The notes below the pieces were generated by a model that was given only the letters and a program-made list of their open reading frames with translations, searched no databases and was not told where the DNA came from. 64,000 bases of DNA from Xiphophorus maculatus (taxonomy: Eukaryota; Chordata; Actinopteri; Cyprinodontiformes; Poeciliidae): positions 13,729,463 to 13,793,462 of the forward strand of contig NC_036456.1 in assembly GCF_002775205.1 (NCBI RefSeq), given 5' to 3'. Below are positions 45,361 to 58,400 of the stretch, one piece after another. How positions within the stretch are numbered: position 1 is the stretch's first letter; every line of letters begins with the position of its first letter. A program made the position numbers and the translations under genes.

Positions 45361-47639
45361 GGACTGTGAACCTAGTTCAGAAGGATTAAATGGTGAATAG
45401 TTATTATAGCAACCCATTTCCTTAGTGCCAGCATCTATAACCAAGGATCAGCCCACTAATGGATGGAGATAATTATTTAATTTTTAAAACACAGCTTTCT
45501 TGTGTGAACTGAATTCAGAACAAGCTCTTGGTAAGGATGAAGTGGTACAACACAGGGAAAAAAAATATTTCCATGGTACTGTACATTTATGGTGTTCAAA
45601 AGGTTTTTTGTTCCAGCTTCAAATCACAGGAAAAACACATTGCAGCAGTTACTGTATCTTACAATGTGTGTTTTGTTTACACATGATGCAAAATGGTTTA
45701 TTTTATGATTCCTATTAGCAGAAAACCTGATAAATATGAAATATGAAAACCTGATAGTAAGAAATTACCATCCTTATCACATGACCACACACACACACAC
45801 ACAGGGCCAGTCCCCTTCCTCTCCCATCCAGAAATAAAAACCTAAGCCTATTTTTACTTTTTGGGACAGACACCAATAAATAAAAAAAAAAAAAAGACGA
45901 ACATTGGCCAATGCCGATATATTGTGCATTCCTACAGAGCTGTGTGGGTTACCATTTAAACAGACACACAAAAACATCACAGCTATACGATGCCGTCTGC
46001 AGTGTCCTTGCTATCGTTGTATTCAAGACATAGTTGAATTTGGCAACACAAACTTGAAAGTGGAGACATTCATGACTGATAGCAAAGTGTGTTTTCAGAC
46101 TGACATAAAACCTCTCAATATAGTGCAGCTATATTACCTTGATTTCATGTATGGAAACCATTTAAAATAAAAGCCCGTTTTGTGCAACTGCTGAATGTTT
46201 AATAACTCAGTCAACCTCTCTTTCTGACCTAAAAGTTTTAATACTTTCAGATTCCATTTTTTCTAAACCTTGTGCAGCTCACGTATTTCTTGTTTTCCCT
46301 CACCTGTCATCTATCCTCTTGTAGGGTGCAGCTGCAAGAGATGGCTGAAGTAAACACTGAAAACAACATTTGTACAGCAACTTTAAAACATTTTGAGCTA
46401 CATGATTAAATGTCAGCCGGATTACCAAAGTTATTAAGATGGCAACAAACAGAGACTGGGCTGAGTGCCAGCGTACACACATTCACTGCTGAGGGGGGTG
46501 AGCAGGTGCTTCAAAGAGATGGAAGATCTCAGGTGAGTTTCTTTGATTTTGTCTTTGCTCTATCCTCTCCTCGATTACCATTGGCTGGCATGAAAATGAA
46601 ACGTATCTCAAACAGATTGATCTTTCTTTTAAAGATGAGGAATATGATGACAAGGATGTGAGCCAACACAGATGGTATTAGATTCAAATGAACACCCAGT
46701 CATGTCGTCCTTTTAAGCAGAGAAAAGCCTAGAATCTGCAATGTGCAGGAACCAAATCTAACTTATATACTAGCATTTCCAAACTCTTCAGAGCTCGCAG
46801 TTTAAAGTCTAACGTCAGCAGGAGAAAATTGAAAAATAGTGGCAAAGGACGTTTTGAGTTTGTGTGTGTATTTGAATTTTTCCTTGCTTTTAAAGAGTTG
46901 TTCTGTGTGATGTTGTCATGCTGACGAATTAGAGGTACAAGTGTAATCAATCTAAAGCCTTTTCCAGTTTATGATTTATGCCTTGCTTTGCTGTCATTAG
47001 TATGAGGGACTGCAGACTTTCTGCAACTTAAGGACAGCTCAGTCTGAGGGCCAAGCTATTCTAGGAAACAGCAGCTGGTCTAAATGAGCACAGCTTAAAT
47101 CACTGTTTGCTTTGTTAGTGACTAAGGAGTAGGAGGGTGGTAAGAAACTAACGGTTAGACTCTAACCGAATGGTAAGCCTGCATGAAATACAGTATTTAA
47201 AAACAAAAAATCTTATTCCTGTTGCTGCTAAAATTTGTATTATGCTAACAATGTTTACTGTTATTTTGATTTCTTTGCATCGCTAGCTTGTTTTTTTTGC
47301 AAAAAAGTAATCCTGCTGAGTTAGGAAAAGCTACGGTAGCTTTCTTTGAGTCAGCTGACTGGCAGTGCACATTGACAGGTTGGGGAGATGCTGCTCTGCT
47401 TGACTTCATGCTTTAAACAGCTACAGAAAAATATTGTTACTCTGCCACTCAATAAAATGACATCAAGCAGCAGGAGGAATGTAGTAAAAATATGGACTAT
47501 TTTGAAATAGTTGTTTAAAAACTTATCCAGCAGATAATATGGCTCCAGAATTTATTACAAATGTATTGCTGCAGTATTTGTATGCACAATATCTATATCA
47601 CAAAGAACTTGTAAATAATATAAGGTTATCATATTCACA

Positions 47640-47990
47640 AAGAGGGCCAGTCACAAAAGGTAATTGCTAAAGACCACAGCTGTTCACAGAATGCCGTCTC
47701 CAAATACTTTAATGGGAAATTGAGTGGAAGGAAAACAATTAGAAAAAGAAACTGGAATAAATCCAACCTTGAAAGGATTGTGAAGCAAAATGCATTCAAA
47801 GGTTTAAGGGAGATTCATAACACCATCACATGATGTTGTTCAGTGGATTAACAACTTCTTTTCATATCAAAATAAATTTTGTATTTCCCAGAATCTGGAG
47901 GAAAAGTAGTGAGGCAGAGAATCCAAGTTGCTTGAAGCCCATTTTATAGTTTCAGAGTCAGTGATGACTTGGGGACCCATCTGCTGGTGT
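47640..47990 (+). mobile_element. Decayed Tc1-like transposon (same family as 11.8 kb copy)
   Basis: Plus-strand text 'gaatgccgtctccaaatact', 'ttgagtggaaggaaaacaat', 'ccttgaaaggattgtgaagc', then 'gagaatccaagttgcttgaa' and 'gtcagtgatgacttgggga', follows the order of the N-terminal and middle transposase parts of this Tc1-like family. Large internal deletions (around 47830-47880) and frameshifts leave no usable frame. Ends are approximate. Confidence 0.7.
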
Positions 47991-48829
47991 TTACTGCCAG
48001 TTACTATAAATATGCGTTTGTTTGGTCATTTAAAATCATCTGGACATTCTCATCCCGGGTGAAGGGAACCAGTGACAAATTACTAAGGTGTGAGTGGATT
48101 CATCACCCAGAAACATTGAAATGTGTCCAGATAAGAATTCCTAACCTCAGTTTTATTAATTAAGTTTATGCTTATTAATTTTTATTATTCATTTATTTAC
48201 ATGGTATTAAAATTACAGTAGCTTTCACAGGATGTTGGCTTTGCATTGTGCATTCATATAAATTAATTATAGCCTCCTGAGGGTTTTTTTTGTAGATATT
48301 TTATATTTTGGTTTAATACTCGGTTTTTACTGTTTCTAAAAAAACATCTATTATATCCTAAGTAATGAGGGCAGTTTGGCCTTGTTGTAATTATTCTGTT
48401 CAGCTTTTGTGCACAGTTCAATTACTGAATGAATTGGCCAGTGCACAAAAGCCTCGTTAGACTTAAATTCATGTCATTAATAGCCTTTAATATACAGTTT
48501 GTCTTGCGCTGCTTTTCAAATGCTTCTGTAAAGGAAAATGTGTGTCTATACGATTCCAGGAAACACATTTAATTCAAAGAAAAGCAGAATAATAGACAGT
48601 ACGGCTAGTCGATTTCAAAAGTGTTTTCAGTGATTCATTATTGGAAAAAGACCGTAATTTTCACCTTCAAGTATATTTTTACATTCTTGGAAAATATTTC
48701 AGTTATTTTTCAAGGAAATAAATAATGTTACAAATGTTTGTGATAGAAAAAAATCAAATAAAAGAGTCTTGTGTTGGCCATCTCCTGTTTTACTGCCCCT
48801 CATTGAGACTGCAATCACTTTGCAGATGG

Positions 48830-49135
48830 TCACCCCCGAGCTGAGCCCATCTCTCTCTCTCTCCGTGTGTGTGGATGTGTGTATGGCTTGAAAATGAAAA
48901 CCATCAGTATTCCTCTCACTCCGGAGGAATTAGCTGCCAGAACAGTGCTTTTTCTGTCAACTTTGATCCCAGCTCTCCTCTCCGGACCAGTAAGGTAGAC
49001 AACAAACTGCACTCCTGATAGCTCGTTAATGGAGTGACGAGGGGCTCGCAGCCTCAGGCTGGGTTCGGTGGGGATCACATGCACAAGGGGAGAGAAGGAG
49101 CGCAGCACATAGCTCAACCTTTCACACTTTCTCAA
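48830..49135. other. GC-richer block of unknown nature
   Basis: Compared with its AT-rich surroundings this block is GC-rich and carries a 101-codon open frame on the minus strand (complement 48830-49135) containing PTEPSLRLRAPRHS. It does not continue the sgcz phase, lacks a convincing acceptor and donor pair, and has no family resemblance I trust. It could be a conserved non-coding element or an unrecognised exon. A CT/TG-rich simple stretch lies at 48850-48880. Confidence 0.3.
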
Positions 49136-49469
49136 TGTTTTCTCACCGCTTTAATCAATTCCTGTCTGCTATAGAGAAAAACTAATAAATTAGCTCGCCC
49201 TTCGGCTGTGAAATTAATATAGTGGTCAAATCCAGTTGTTGTAGTAACCAGTAGATGCCCGAGTCTACAATACGGTGTTTGAGATAATGATAGTGGTGAC
49301 TAATGGTTCCTGTCACAGATTTTTTTTTTTTTTTTTTTTCCCCAAAGCCCGGCCATCGACTTTGAAATGCCACAGAGCATTAATCTTTAATATTTAAGAA
49401 TCTTAATTTTAATTTAACAGGATATTAACAGATGACATTAAGCTTTAATGACACCAAACATCAACTCAC

Positions 49470-52400
49470 CTCAGATCCTCAGACGTCGGCGCCTGGATCA
49501 GCGGAGTCTCCACCGAGTGTCCAAACACGGCACCTTCAGAACCTGCCGATAAAGTTCGATCTTAGAATTTAATTCAGAAAATTTGACTGTTTTTGCAGAG
49601 CTTATCTTTGCTTTACCAGGTGTAGGCCTTTCAAAAGATACCAAAAACTGACTAAATTTTTTAGACTATCACCTTTCAGTTTTATTATGTTTCACTGAAT
49701 ATAGAGCATAAACCTGGAGGCAACTAAAATTGGATCTGTGTCTCATATTCCTGTTGTGTTAGAGCTGCAAATGAAGTCACAGAGGGTGGAGAGTATTCTG
49801 GTTGTAAGTCTGAAATCTGTGGGATTTGCACTTTGCTCTGTATTTCTATTTTATGCTTTAAAAACGTAGATATTTTGCAGTGTTTTACAGCAACTGGTTC
49901 AATTACATCACAACCATCAGAAATCGATCTTATTGTACCTAAACAGAAGATACCATTGTTTCTGATATCAAACTGATAATAAATGCATCTCTTTGCAGGG
50001 ATGACGAGACAAAAACGATAATTTGTAGTGCTAAATTGTCTCCCTAAAGTGCAAGAAGAAGTTTCCACAGAGGCATGTTGTCAGTGACATAATGACTTTG
50101 CTCCATTGTGCACTTTTGCACAAAAAATGAATCTGTGTAAAGAACAAGTCCTTGCACTGTGACATAAGATGCTTAAAATATCTTTGTGTGCATATACCAA
50201 AATAGTTTTCAAATTTACATTTATAGTAGCTGTAAAATGTTGTCAACTGCTTCATCAGGTTTGAGAAATTTGAAGAACGAATCATGTCCAAAACATCAAT
50301 TTTCTACTCAAAGAATCCAACTAAATCAGTTCTTTTTTAATTCAATGAAAACACATAAGGGCTTCTTGTTGGAAATTCAGATGAGACTGCTTCAAAGTTT
50401 ACCTGTGACAGTAAACTTTTCTGTTGTCATTGTGACTTCTTCCTCATCTGCAGAGAACAGGAGTTTGCCACCATCTCTGCTTCGCACCTCCAGCCTCTGA
50501 CATTGAGCCTCCACACCTTCAGGACCTACACAGAAAAATTTACATTTTAACTCTGGGTGATAGCAAGCTACAATTTTATTTTTATGTACTGATTGTACTT
50601 CAACAGTAAAGTTTGTAGTTTGAACAATTTCTTTTACATTAATTAAAATTTTAAATTTTTTAAATTTTTTCAAACCCTTCCAGCAAGACAATGGTCCAAA
50701 AAAAGTTAATCAAAACTTGTTTTGAAATGACTAAAACAGAATATGAAACTCCAAAGCACTGATCCCAACCCCACTGAAAAGTAATTTATACCAAACAGCA
50801 GAATGAGCAGAGAAACGCAATCACTGAAATGGATTTTGTCCAACAAAAATTCTGAAATATGTAGTCACAATAAATCCAAAAGCTTGATAAACTGTGTAGC
50901 TGTAGGAACATTTTAATCAATAAATTAGTAGACAAATGCATTAATTTGAAGCTGTATCTATAGTTACTGTGACATCTATGTTCATAATAAGAATGTAAAC
51001 ATCTCACAGTGGCCCCACAGAAGGTGATGGACTATATACTTTTACAATGATTACACAAATCAGTAAATAACTCTGCTCATATCACCTTGTCTCCTGTTCT
51101 TCAGAGTTTTACATTCTTCCACATGTGGATGAATATATTTCTAATGGCTACATTGTTGTACCATCTACCGACTTTCAGAGGGAAAACATGATTTTTAAAG
51201 AAAGGTCAAGCTTGACCACAATGTGTCATATCAACAGTCTTATCAAATTAGCATCAACGTTCTACTTATGCTGACAAAGATCAATAGCTATTAATGTTAA
51301 GAAGCAGGTCATTTGTTCTCCAGTGGTCATTAATCACTGTAATTGGTAATTTGGTCATTTAGGCTGACTGATGGCTGAACTTAATGGTAAGACGAATCTA
51401 CTGCCCTTTCAATAAATGGCTTAGGGGTTATTTGTAAAGAAAAAGGGAGAATAATACAACAAAACTAAAAGGGAGACTTCTGAATAAACATTGATTAAAA
51501 ATACTAATAAGAAATGGACACCAAGAAATCTGTGTTTAACCTCAATCTGAAACTTAAACAGCGAATCAGTTTTTTTAAATCAGTGAAAGCAGAATTATTA
51601 AGCGCTTTCAGATTATGCAGAACACAATATTTGGTGAGGAAGCATTTACTGTGGCTGGGAGTCAATAAGTCAGCTCTTTCATGATCAATTAGGTGTTTAA
51701 AACTGAAGTCACAGAAGCACAGAGTTCCAAGAAGCTCTTTAAAAAGGAAACAACAATTTTCTACAACATGCAGACACATATCGAGGTTCCTTCAGACTAA
51801 TTGAGTAAACTATTGTTGGTCTGTTTTATAATTTTCAGCTTTAAAACTGTCATACAATATACTGAATTTAAACATGTTTGCAACCTTTTGTTAAATCTCA
51901 AAGTTAAGGTAATGATCTACATTTTCTGGGAAATACAGACAAAAGTGCTGTTTCTGCAGAACTAGACACATAAACCAAGCTAGTCATCAATATAAAAGAC
52001 AAAATAAAATAAAAAATGTCAACACCATAATACTGTTCTTTTAGCTGCGTTTAAAGCTTTACAAAAATCGGATATAAGAAATGGCCACAAAACTCTGATC
52101 AATGCATCTCTTATTAAAATACAGCCATATTCAATAAATTAGAATATATCTTTTGACCAGGCTTGTTTGTCAGATTAAAAATACCTTTAAAACAGGAATA
52201 ATGCATACTCTTCATTACGACCACATTTCTGGATCAAAACTCAGTTTTACCAGTTTGCTGCAATATCTTAATCTAAGAAGTTTAATTGTGTTTTAATTAG
52301 CTGTAAAAAAAAATAAAATAAAAAATCACAAACAAAAATTAAATAAATATGGGGTTTCAGTTGGTGAATTGAGTTACTGAAATCAATGGACATTTTAACA

Positions 52401-55400
52401 TTAATTCTAATTTATTGAACGTGACTATATTAATATTCAGTCAGGTACTGCTGGAATAATAATTAGCTGAAACTGGAAACTCACCCACTGTAAGCTGACC
52501 GGTCAACTGGCCTTGGTGGTTTCTGGCATTCAGTGTTACATTCTTTTCTGAACGCAAGACCAACAAACTGTCCTGGATGGGTATAAAATGGAGACACAAC
52601 ACAAAATGTATTTATTTTAAAGTACTTGAAATGCTCTTAACATACGGTGTGCATTAACAGCGTTTTGGGCTATTGGAAGTAAAAGTAGCAATTAGAGTGA
52701 ACAAGTTATAAAGCAAACGTTTAAAGTCACTTGGAGTGCACGATAAAAACATCTCACACTTTCTTAGATTTTGAGGTTTCAGGATAAAAGAAGTTGGTGG
52801 GGGAGCCAAAGATGTGACAAGTGTAGGCGTCTACGTCTTTTAACTAAAGACATTTAAGCTGCAGACCTGTTCTGCTTCCTGGCAGCTTTGTATTTAGTAA
52901 TTTTCTGGCTTTTTGACATTTGAATGATGGCAAATTCCTGTTTCACTGTGTGAATACTGATCAGCCTCCGAGTCCAGGCAAATGTTTTATCCCAGACATT
53001 TCTGCAAAAAGGAGCTCACAGTGCAGGGAATAATTTCAGGTTCTGAGATTTTGTTTTGCAAACTTTTCCTTTTTAGCCACTTTTATAGAATCTCTAACAA
53101 TACAGAGATTGTTATTCTCTATATTCTCATGAAATAGAGAGTAAGACGGCAAAAATAAATGATTTACATTTTGACTTAATATTCATGTTAGTGAAACTAA
53201 AGGCATCTAATCATATTTGTGTATGTTAAAAGATGCGCAATAATTAAAAATATCATTGCAGTCTGCTCTTTTGTTAATAATGTGAGGGTCCTGTATGGAT
53301 ACGCTTAACTCAGCAACATTGTTTAAATTACTCTGTCTGAAAAGACTGTTGTATCGAAAGTCAAACTCTTTGATACCATTGAGATTTGATGATATTGTCA
53401 AGACAAAAAATTATTTATGTAAAAAACAGAAATCTCATCGACAGAGCGACTAATTTTACTCTGGTTTCCAAACATGTGAAGGCTACTCTATCGATTTTCA
53501 AGCATCTGCAGGCAGCAACGCAAACAGAAACACAAAAGCCTGTCACAGTATCATAAAAAAAGTTACTATTTCACCACACAGACAAGACAGAGAGTCTATT
53601 GCAACAGGACATAAAAACGATGGTGGCAAAGAAAAATAGAAAAACTGAAGGCTGCAAAAACAAATCCGTTGGAAACTCCTCAGCAAGTGTACAAAAATAT
53701 TTTCCACAGCATATAGCTTAAATTAGACAAGCAGCACTCGTTTCAGGTTTAATTCAAGGCGTCTCACATTGATGGATTCCAACCAGGGGCTAAAACAAGT
53801 GGTGATAAGGAAATGATCATTTTCAGGAATTAAACTGGTATGAATCTAATCCATTTATATTCCTGTTTATTTGTCTTAAATCTTCCTTTACATATTGAAT
53901 GAACTCATACAGTCCCAAAGCTTAGACTTTCAATTTGATGGAGGCCTTTTTTCTTAAACAGTAAAGTAGGTTTAAAAAAGACTGAAGAAACTAAGTTCTA
54001 AATTAAGTCCAATTATTATTATGACAGTGAAAAGCCTTTGCTTTTATTGTGAAAGGGAACAAACAATCAAACATGAAAATGGGTGTTTTAATTTATCATA
54101 CAATTAATTGATGTATTGCTTATTGTTACAGGCCCAATTAATATTAATACATTCATTAAGATAGTTTAAATAAAATCTATATGTTTAATTTGATTTTGAA
54201 GCACAAACTTATAAAAATGTGTTCAATTTACTCATAGTTTTGAAGTTCTTATTGGAGAGTATTTCTTTTTGTACTTTTCTATTCTTTGAGTTCTTTCTTT
54301 ATTTCCATAAATATGATTTGGACTAAAGTTAGAAATTTTACATATTGTAACTGAAAGCTCACAACAAAAGGAAATGCATTGACCTATGGCATAAATAAGC
54401 ATAAAGAAATTATGTTGGTGTATTTGAAACCCTGCTCAGCTTTCTGACAATAAGTTATTCTGACTTTAGAGGAAACGTGGAGGGATTTTAAAACACTGAC
54501 ATCCTTATAATTTGACAAAATTCACCTCTTTATCCACAGATTTAGTTCCAAATATTGCTACCTGATGCTATGTGAGGCGTGAGAAAAAGTTTAGCAAATG
54601 CTAATGTTATGTGGCAACCTTAAAGGTTCATCTAATGGTGTCCTAGGGGTGCTAATTATTGCCTCAACTGGGTCATTATCTCAGCTTTGAGCTGCATAAA
54701 ACTTTGCAAAGGTCATTTGGTTCATGATTATTATCTGCTTGCTTCTTTAAAACAAAATAAAAAAAATACTAGAAAATACACGATTCAATACAAACAACTT
54801 TAGCATTCTTGATTTATGGTGCTCCTTTAAAGAGTTTACAGGCATTAAACGGTTTCCTCAGGGGTTTGTTGGAGAGGTACTTGCTCTTCCAAACTCTAAG
54901 ATCACATAAACGGATCTTCAGTCACCGTTTATGTTCCAGAAGGTCAACTTGGGATCAAAGAGAAAGCACATAAATGGGGAGCGTGTAGGTGCACAGTGAC
55001 TGAATCAGACTGAAAATTTACTTGAGCAAAGGATGCTTCCCCGCATATAAATAACAACATCTCAGCCAAAAGCAAAAGTGTGGCACGCCACTTCAAGAAG
55101 TCAGTTTAAAAGAAAGCAGTTGCATGTGATGCTGTTAATTCAGACAGTGAATATTAAATTAAACACAGGGATTCAAAGGGGAGAAAGATTGCCACTCAGG
55201 ATTTAACAGCATTAATTTGTGCAGAAATTCATTTGTATTTTAATTATTTTCTGTCAAAACAAAAAACATTTCCTATTTTTACAAAGATTGTTTACATTTT
55301 AATTTCTTAATTTAAATCACTTTTGTATCCAGGACGCTTAAAAGGTTTGCAAACACACAGTGGGTAAAATAAATATTCAACATTTCACATGTTTCTTATG

Positions 55401-58400
55401 AGGTAATTGAAATAATTCAGAACAGAAGTGCATTTAATAGTTTGCAGAAAAAGCAGTTTTGTGGTGATGACATCAAAACCTCTTATTTATGAAGAAACTA
55501 ATTAAATGCTGAACCTAGGTTTAATTCTGACTCGTTCTTCCACACAAACCCTTCAAAACCTTCCAGAGTCTTTGACTCTGGAAGGTTTTGAAGGTAATTT
55601 CTCTGCAATCTTAAGTTCTTTCCATAGATTTTGTTTAGTTGGATACAAGTCAGATGGCTGACCTGGCTTTTCAAGTCATAGTACATGATGAAGGATGTTT
55701 CCTAAGTTCCCCCAGTGATGTCTTTGGGATTTATTGTCACTCAGCTTCTTATAAAGAATGTCCCAGTACATTTCTCTGTATAGCGTCTACCATATGTTGT
55801 AAGACAGCCCACAACATGATGTTCGACCTGTTAGCATTGTGTTTGTATGCTAAAGATTCTTCCTTCCAAAAGACCAGGCGACATTCTCCTAGTATTTCTA
55901 AAGCGTGTCCAAATCTACTACAGCAAACTTTAAACAAACCAAACATGCTTTATCTTCAGCAGTGGAGACCTGCGCAGTGATTTTGCACAGAGGTAATTAC
56001 AGTAGAGTGCATTACTTATTGCTCCCAACTTCACCTGCCATCTCTGGGTCTTTTTTATGCTCTATGAGAGTGAATTTTCACTCTTGTACAGCTCGTTTGA
56101 TTATTCTTCTGAATCCTGTCAGAAATCTAACAAGCGGCACTAAGCCACAGCTATTTTATAGTGAAATTTTCTTCCTTTTACTTTTGGATTATGTTTCCCA
56201 TACTACTCATTGGAATATTAAGAAGTTTAGAAATGAAGCACTAACCACTGCCATTCCCAATTGTACCACTCTGTCCCATTTGTAATGACAAGCCTTTATG
56301 TAGGCCATTACTTTTTATTAAATAAGCTGATAAATAAACTGATTCTTCATTTGTGGAGTAGGTTGCTTTGATTTCTTTGTAAGTGTGGATAACTTTGGTT
56401 TTGGCTGACATTTGATGGGACTTTTATGTCAATGACCTCATTAAAATTATTCAAACCGAGACAAGCATTGATATGTTCAATACTTCTGTCACTCACTTTC
56501 TCTGCAGCCTAATATAAAACTCTTCCTTGCAGTGAAACGTAACTGTGTTAGCCAGCTCAAACCGATTCCAGAATGAAGGCTTTTCAGCTTGGAGACTTTA
56601 ACAAGCCTGTATTTTAAACAGACTTGTTATCTTTTCTAGCAGGAAAATTAGGAATACAGCTCACCATCTTCTCTGACAGCTGTCAAACAAGCAAGGCGAG
56701 AATGTCTGAAGTAGAAAAAAAGTTACACCTGCAGCTATTCTCAGATCAGTCAGACTCTCTAGAGGCAATAATAAGAGCCAGCAACTTCAACATCAAAAAC
56801 TTGATCAACTATTTGGGCAAAGTGTTGCCTCATTTTACCATTTTTCAAAACAATAATCTGGTTTTAAAACAATGAAGTTATTTATAAACTCATCTGCGTT
56901 TTAAATTGTAATTAAAATTTGTTGGAGAAGGGGATGAATGTTAAAATATGTTTTTATTCCAGGCAATGAACACAAAATCAAACCTAAAGACAGAAATATT
57001 TCATATGTGCATAGTGAAAAACTGCAAAGGTAAAATATTAAATAAAGCGCCTGGATCTCTGCTGCTGCCTTCCTAATAAAAGTTTTAAAAAATACATAAA
57101 ATTTCCTGACTGGAGAAATTCAAGCATAAGTATTTAATTGTAACATGGTACCAGAACATTCCATTTTCCCCTTCAGCTTCAACTAGAAGGGTTTATAAGG
57201 TACAACTCAATTAAAAGTTAAAACTTTATACCCATTCAATTTAACATAAATTATTGTGCTGACTGAAATTTATAAACCTGTTAATTAAAACTAGAACGGC
57301 AATGAAACAAAATCAAACGGAACACCCTCAGCAGTCTGCAGAATAGTGTTTTTCAAAGTAGTATTTCATATTTTGTCGCATCCTAATCAAACATTCATGT
57401 ACTTTCTTGGGATTTTACATGATAGACCAACACAAAGTGGTGCATAATCATACAGAGATTTTCAATATGTTACTTCAGTCTAGTTTTTCTCCACCTTGTT
57501 TTGTTCAGTCACATAAAATCCTAATTCATTATAGTTTGTGGTTGTAATGTGAAAAACCTCAAGTGTTAATACCTTTGCAGGGCACTCCATCATAAAAGCT
57601 CTTGAAATCTAATTTTCTTTGTGAAATGCTTTTGCATAAACATTGCTAGGCTGAAACAAAGACAAAACTACTTGCTCTGACATTGGTAACTAAATCTAGT
57701 CAACTAAGACTAAGACTCATTTTCTCTTTGCTCTCAAATGTTTAAGGAAAATCTGGTAAAAAAAAGAAAAGAAAAATCTAAATGGTAGCATTTTACTTTA
57801 TTAGTCGAGTAGCTTCAAGAATTGTTTCTTACTTGGTTTATTTTGGATATTAAAAGATCTTAATATTTCAAATCGTAAAGTTTCATTTGTTCTCTGGTCC
57901 TTAGAAAAACACAGGCTTTCAGAGAGGACAGGTTTCCTGTTTTGTTCCTCTTCATGTTTATGCACCACTAACACAGTTGAACACATGGATTTCATATTTC
58001 AGTTATACAAATACTTAAAAATGCAAGTAAACTAAACACCTAAAATGTAGGACAACATAATGTCTTAAAAAGTGTTGTGAGAGGACAGTTTAAAAATTAA
58101 ACTGCAATTAAAACAATGCATGTTCAGAAATAATTAGGAGAACTCCACATTTATTCTCACCTAAAAAAATAAATAAATAAAATTACACACAGATGTACCA
58201 GAACAAAGGACATACAATATTTGCTGTAAGCAAAACAGCATCCTAAGAAAAGAAAAAAAAAAGAAAATTCATGCAAACTTATGCATGAAGGAGGAAATGA
58301 TCTCATGATCTGGGGATATTTTACTGCAGCAGAACTTTGACACCTCAAAAATCTGGAAGCTGCAACTTGGTATTTTACATTTCTTTTACACTGCACAACT

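Larger units (their letters stand above)
42514..49469. other. Long region with no recognised gene
   Basis: Mostly AT-rich sequence. It contains a short tandem repeat of 'atatgagtaaataa' units at about 44821-44870, a repeat-like text at 45280-45360, a (CA)n run at 45785-45802, a Tc1-like remnant at 47640-47990, and a GC-richer block at 48830-49135. The missing TTC31-like 3' exons were looked for on the plus strand and the missing sgcz 3' exons on the minus strand; neither was found. The short ORFs have no motifs I recognise. Confidence 0.5.

Noticed and set aside
45785-45802. Simple repeats ((CA)n, (TG)n, poly-T) as CRISPR-like or regulatory arrays.
   Set aside because: They are ordinary microsatellites in a vertebrate genome, with no repeat-spacer structure.
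48830-49135. PTEPSLRLRAPRHS as the missing sgcz LESPTRSL-type exon.
   Set aside because: The similarity is weak, a residue is out of register, and there is no matching acceptor and phase.
55639-56285. Overlapping plus-strand ORFs of 113 and 126 codons as genes.
   Set aside because: They run antisense through a decayed Tc1-like transposon and have no conserved motifs.
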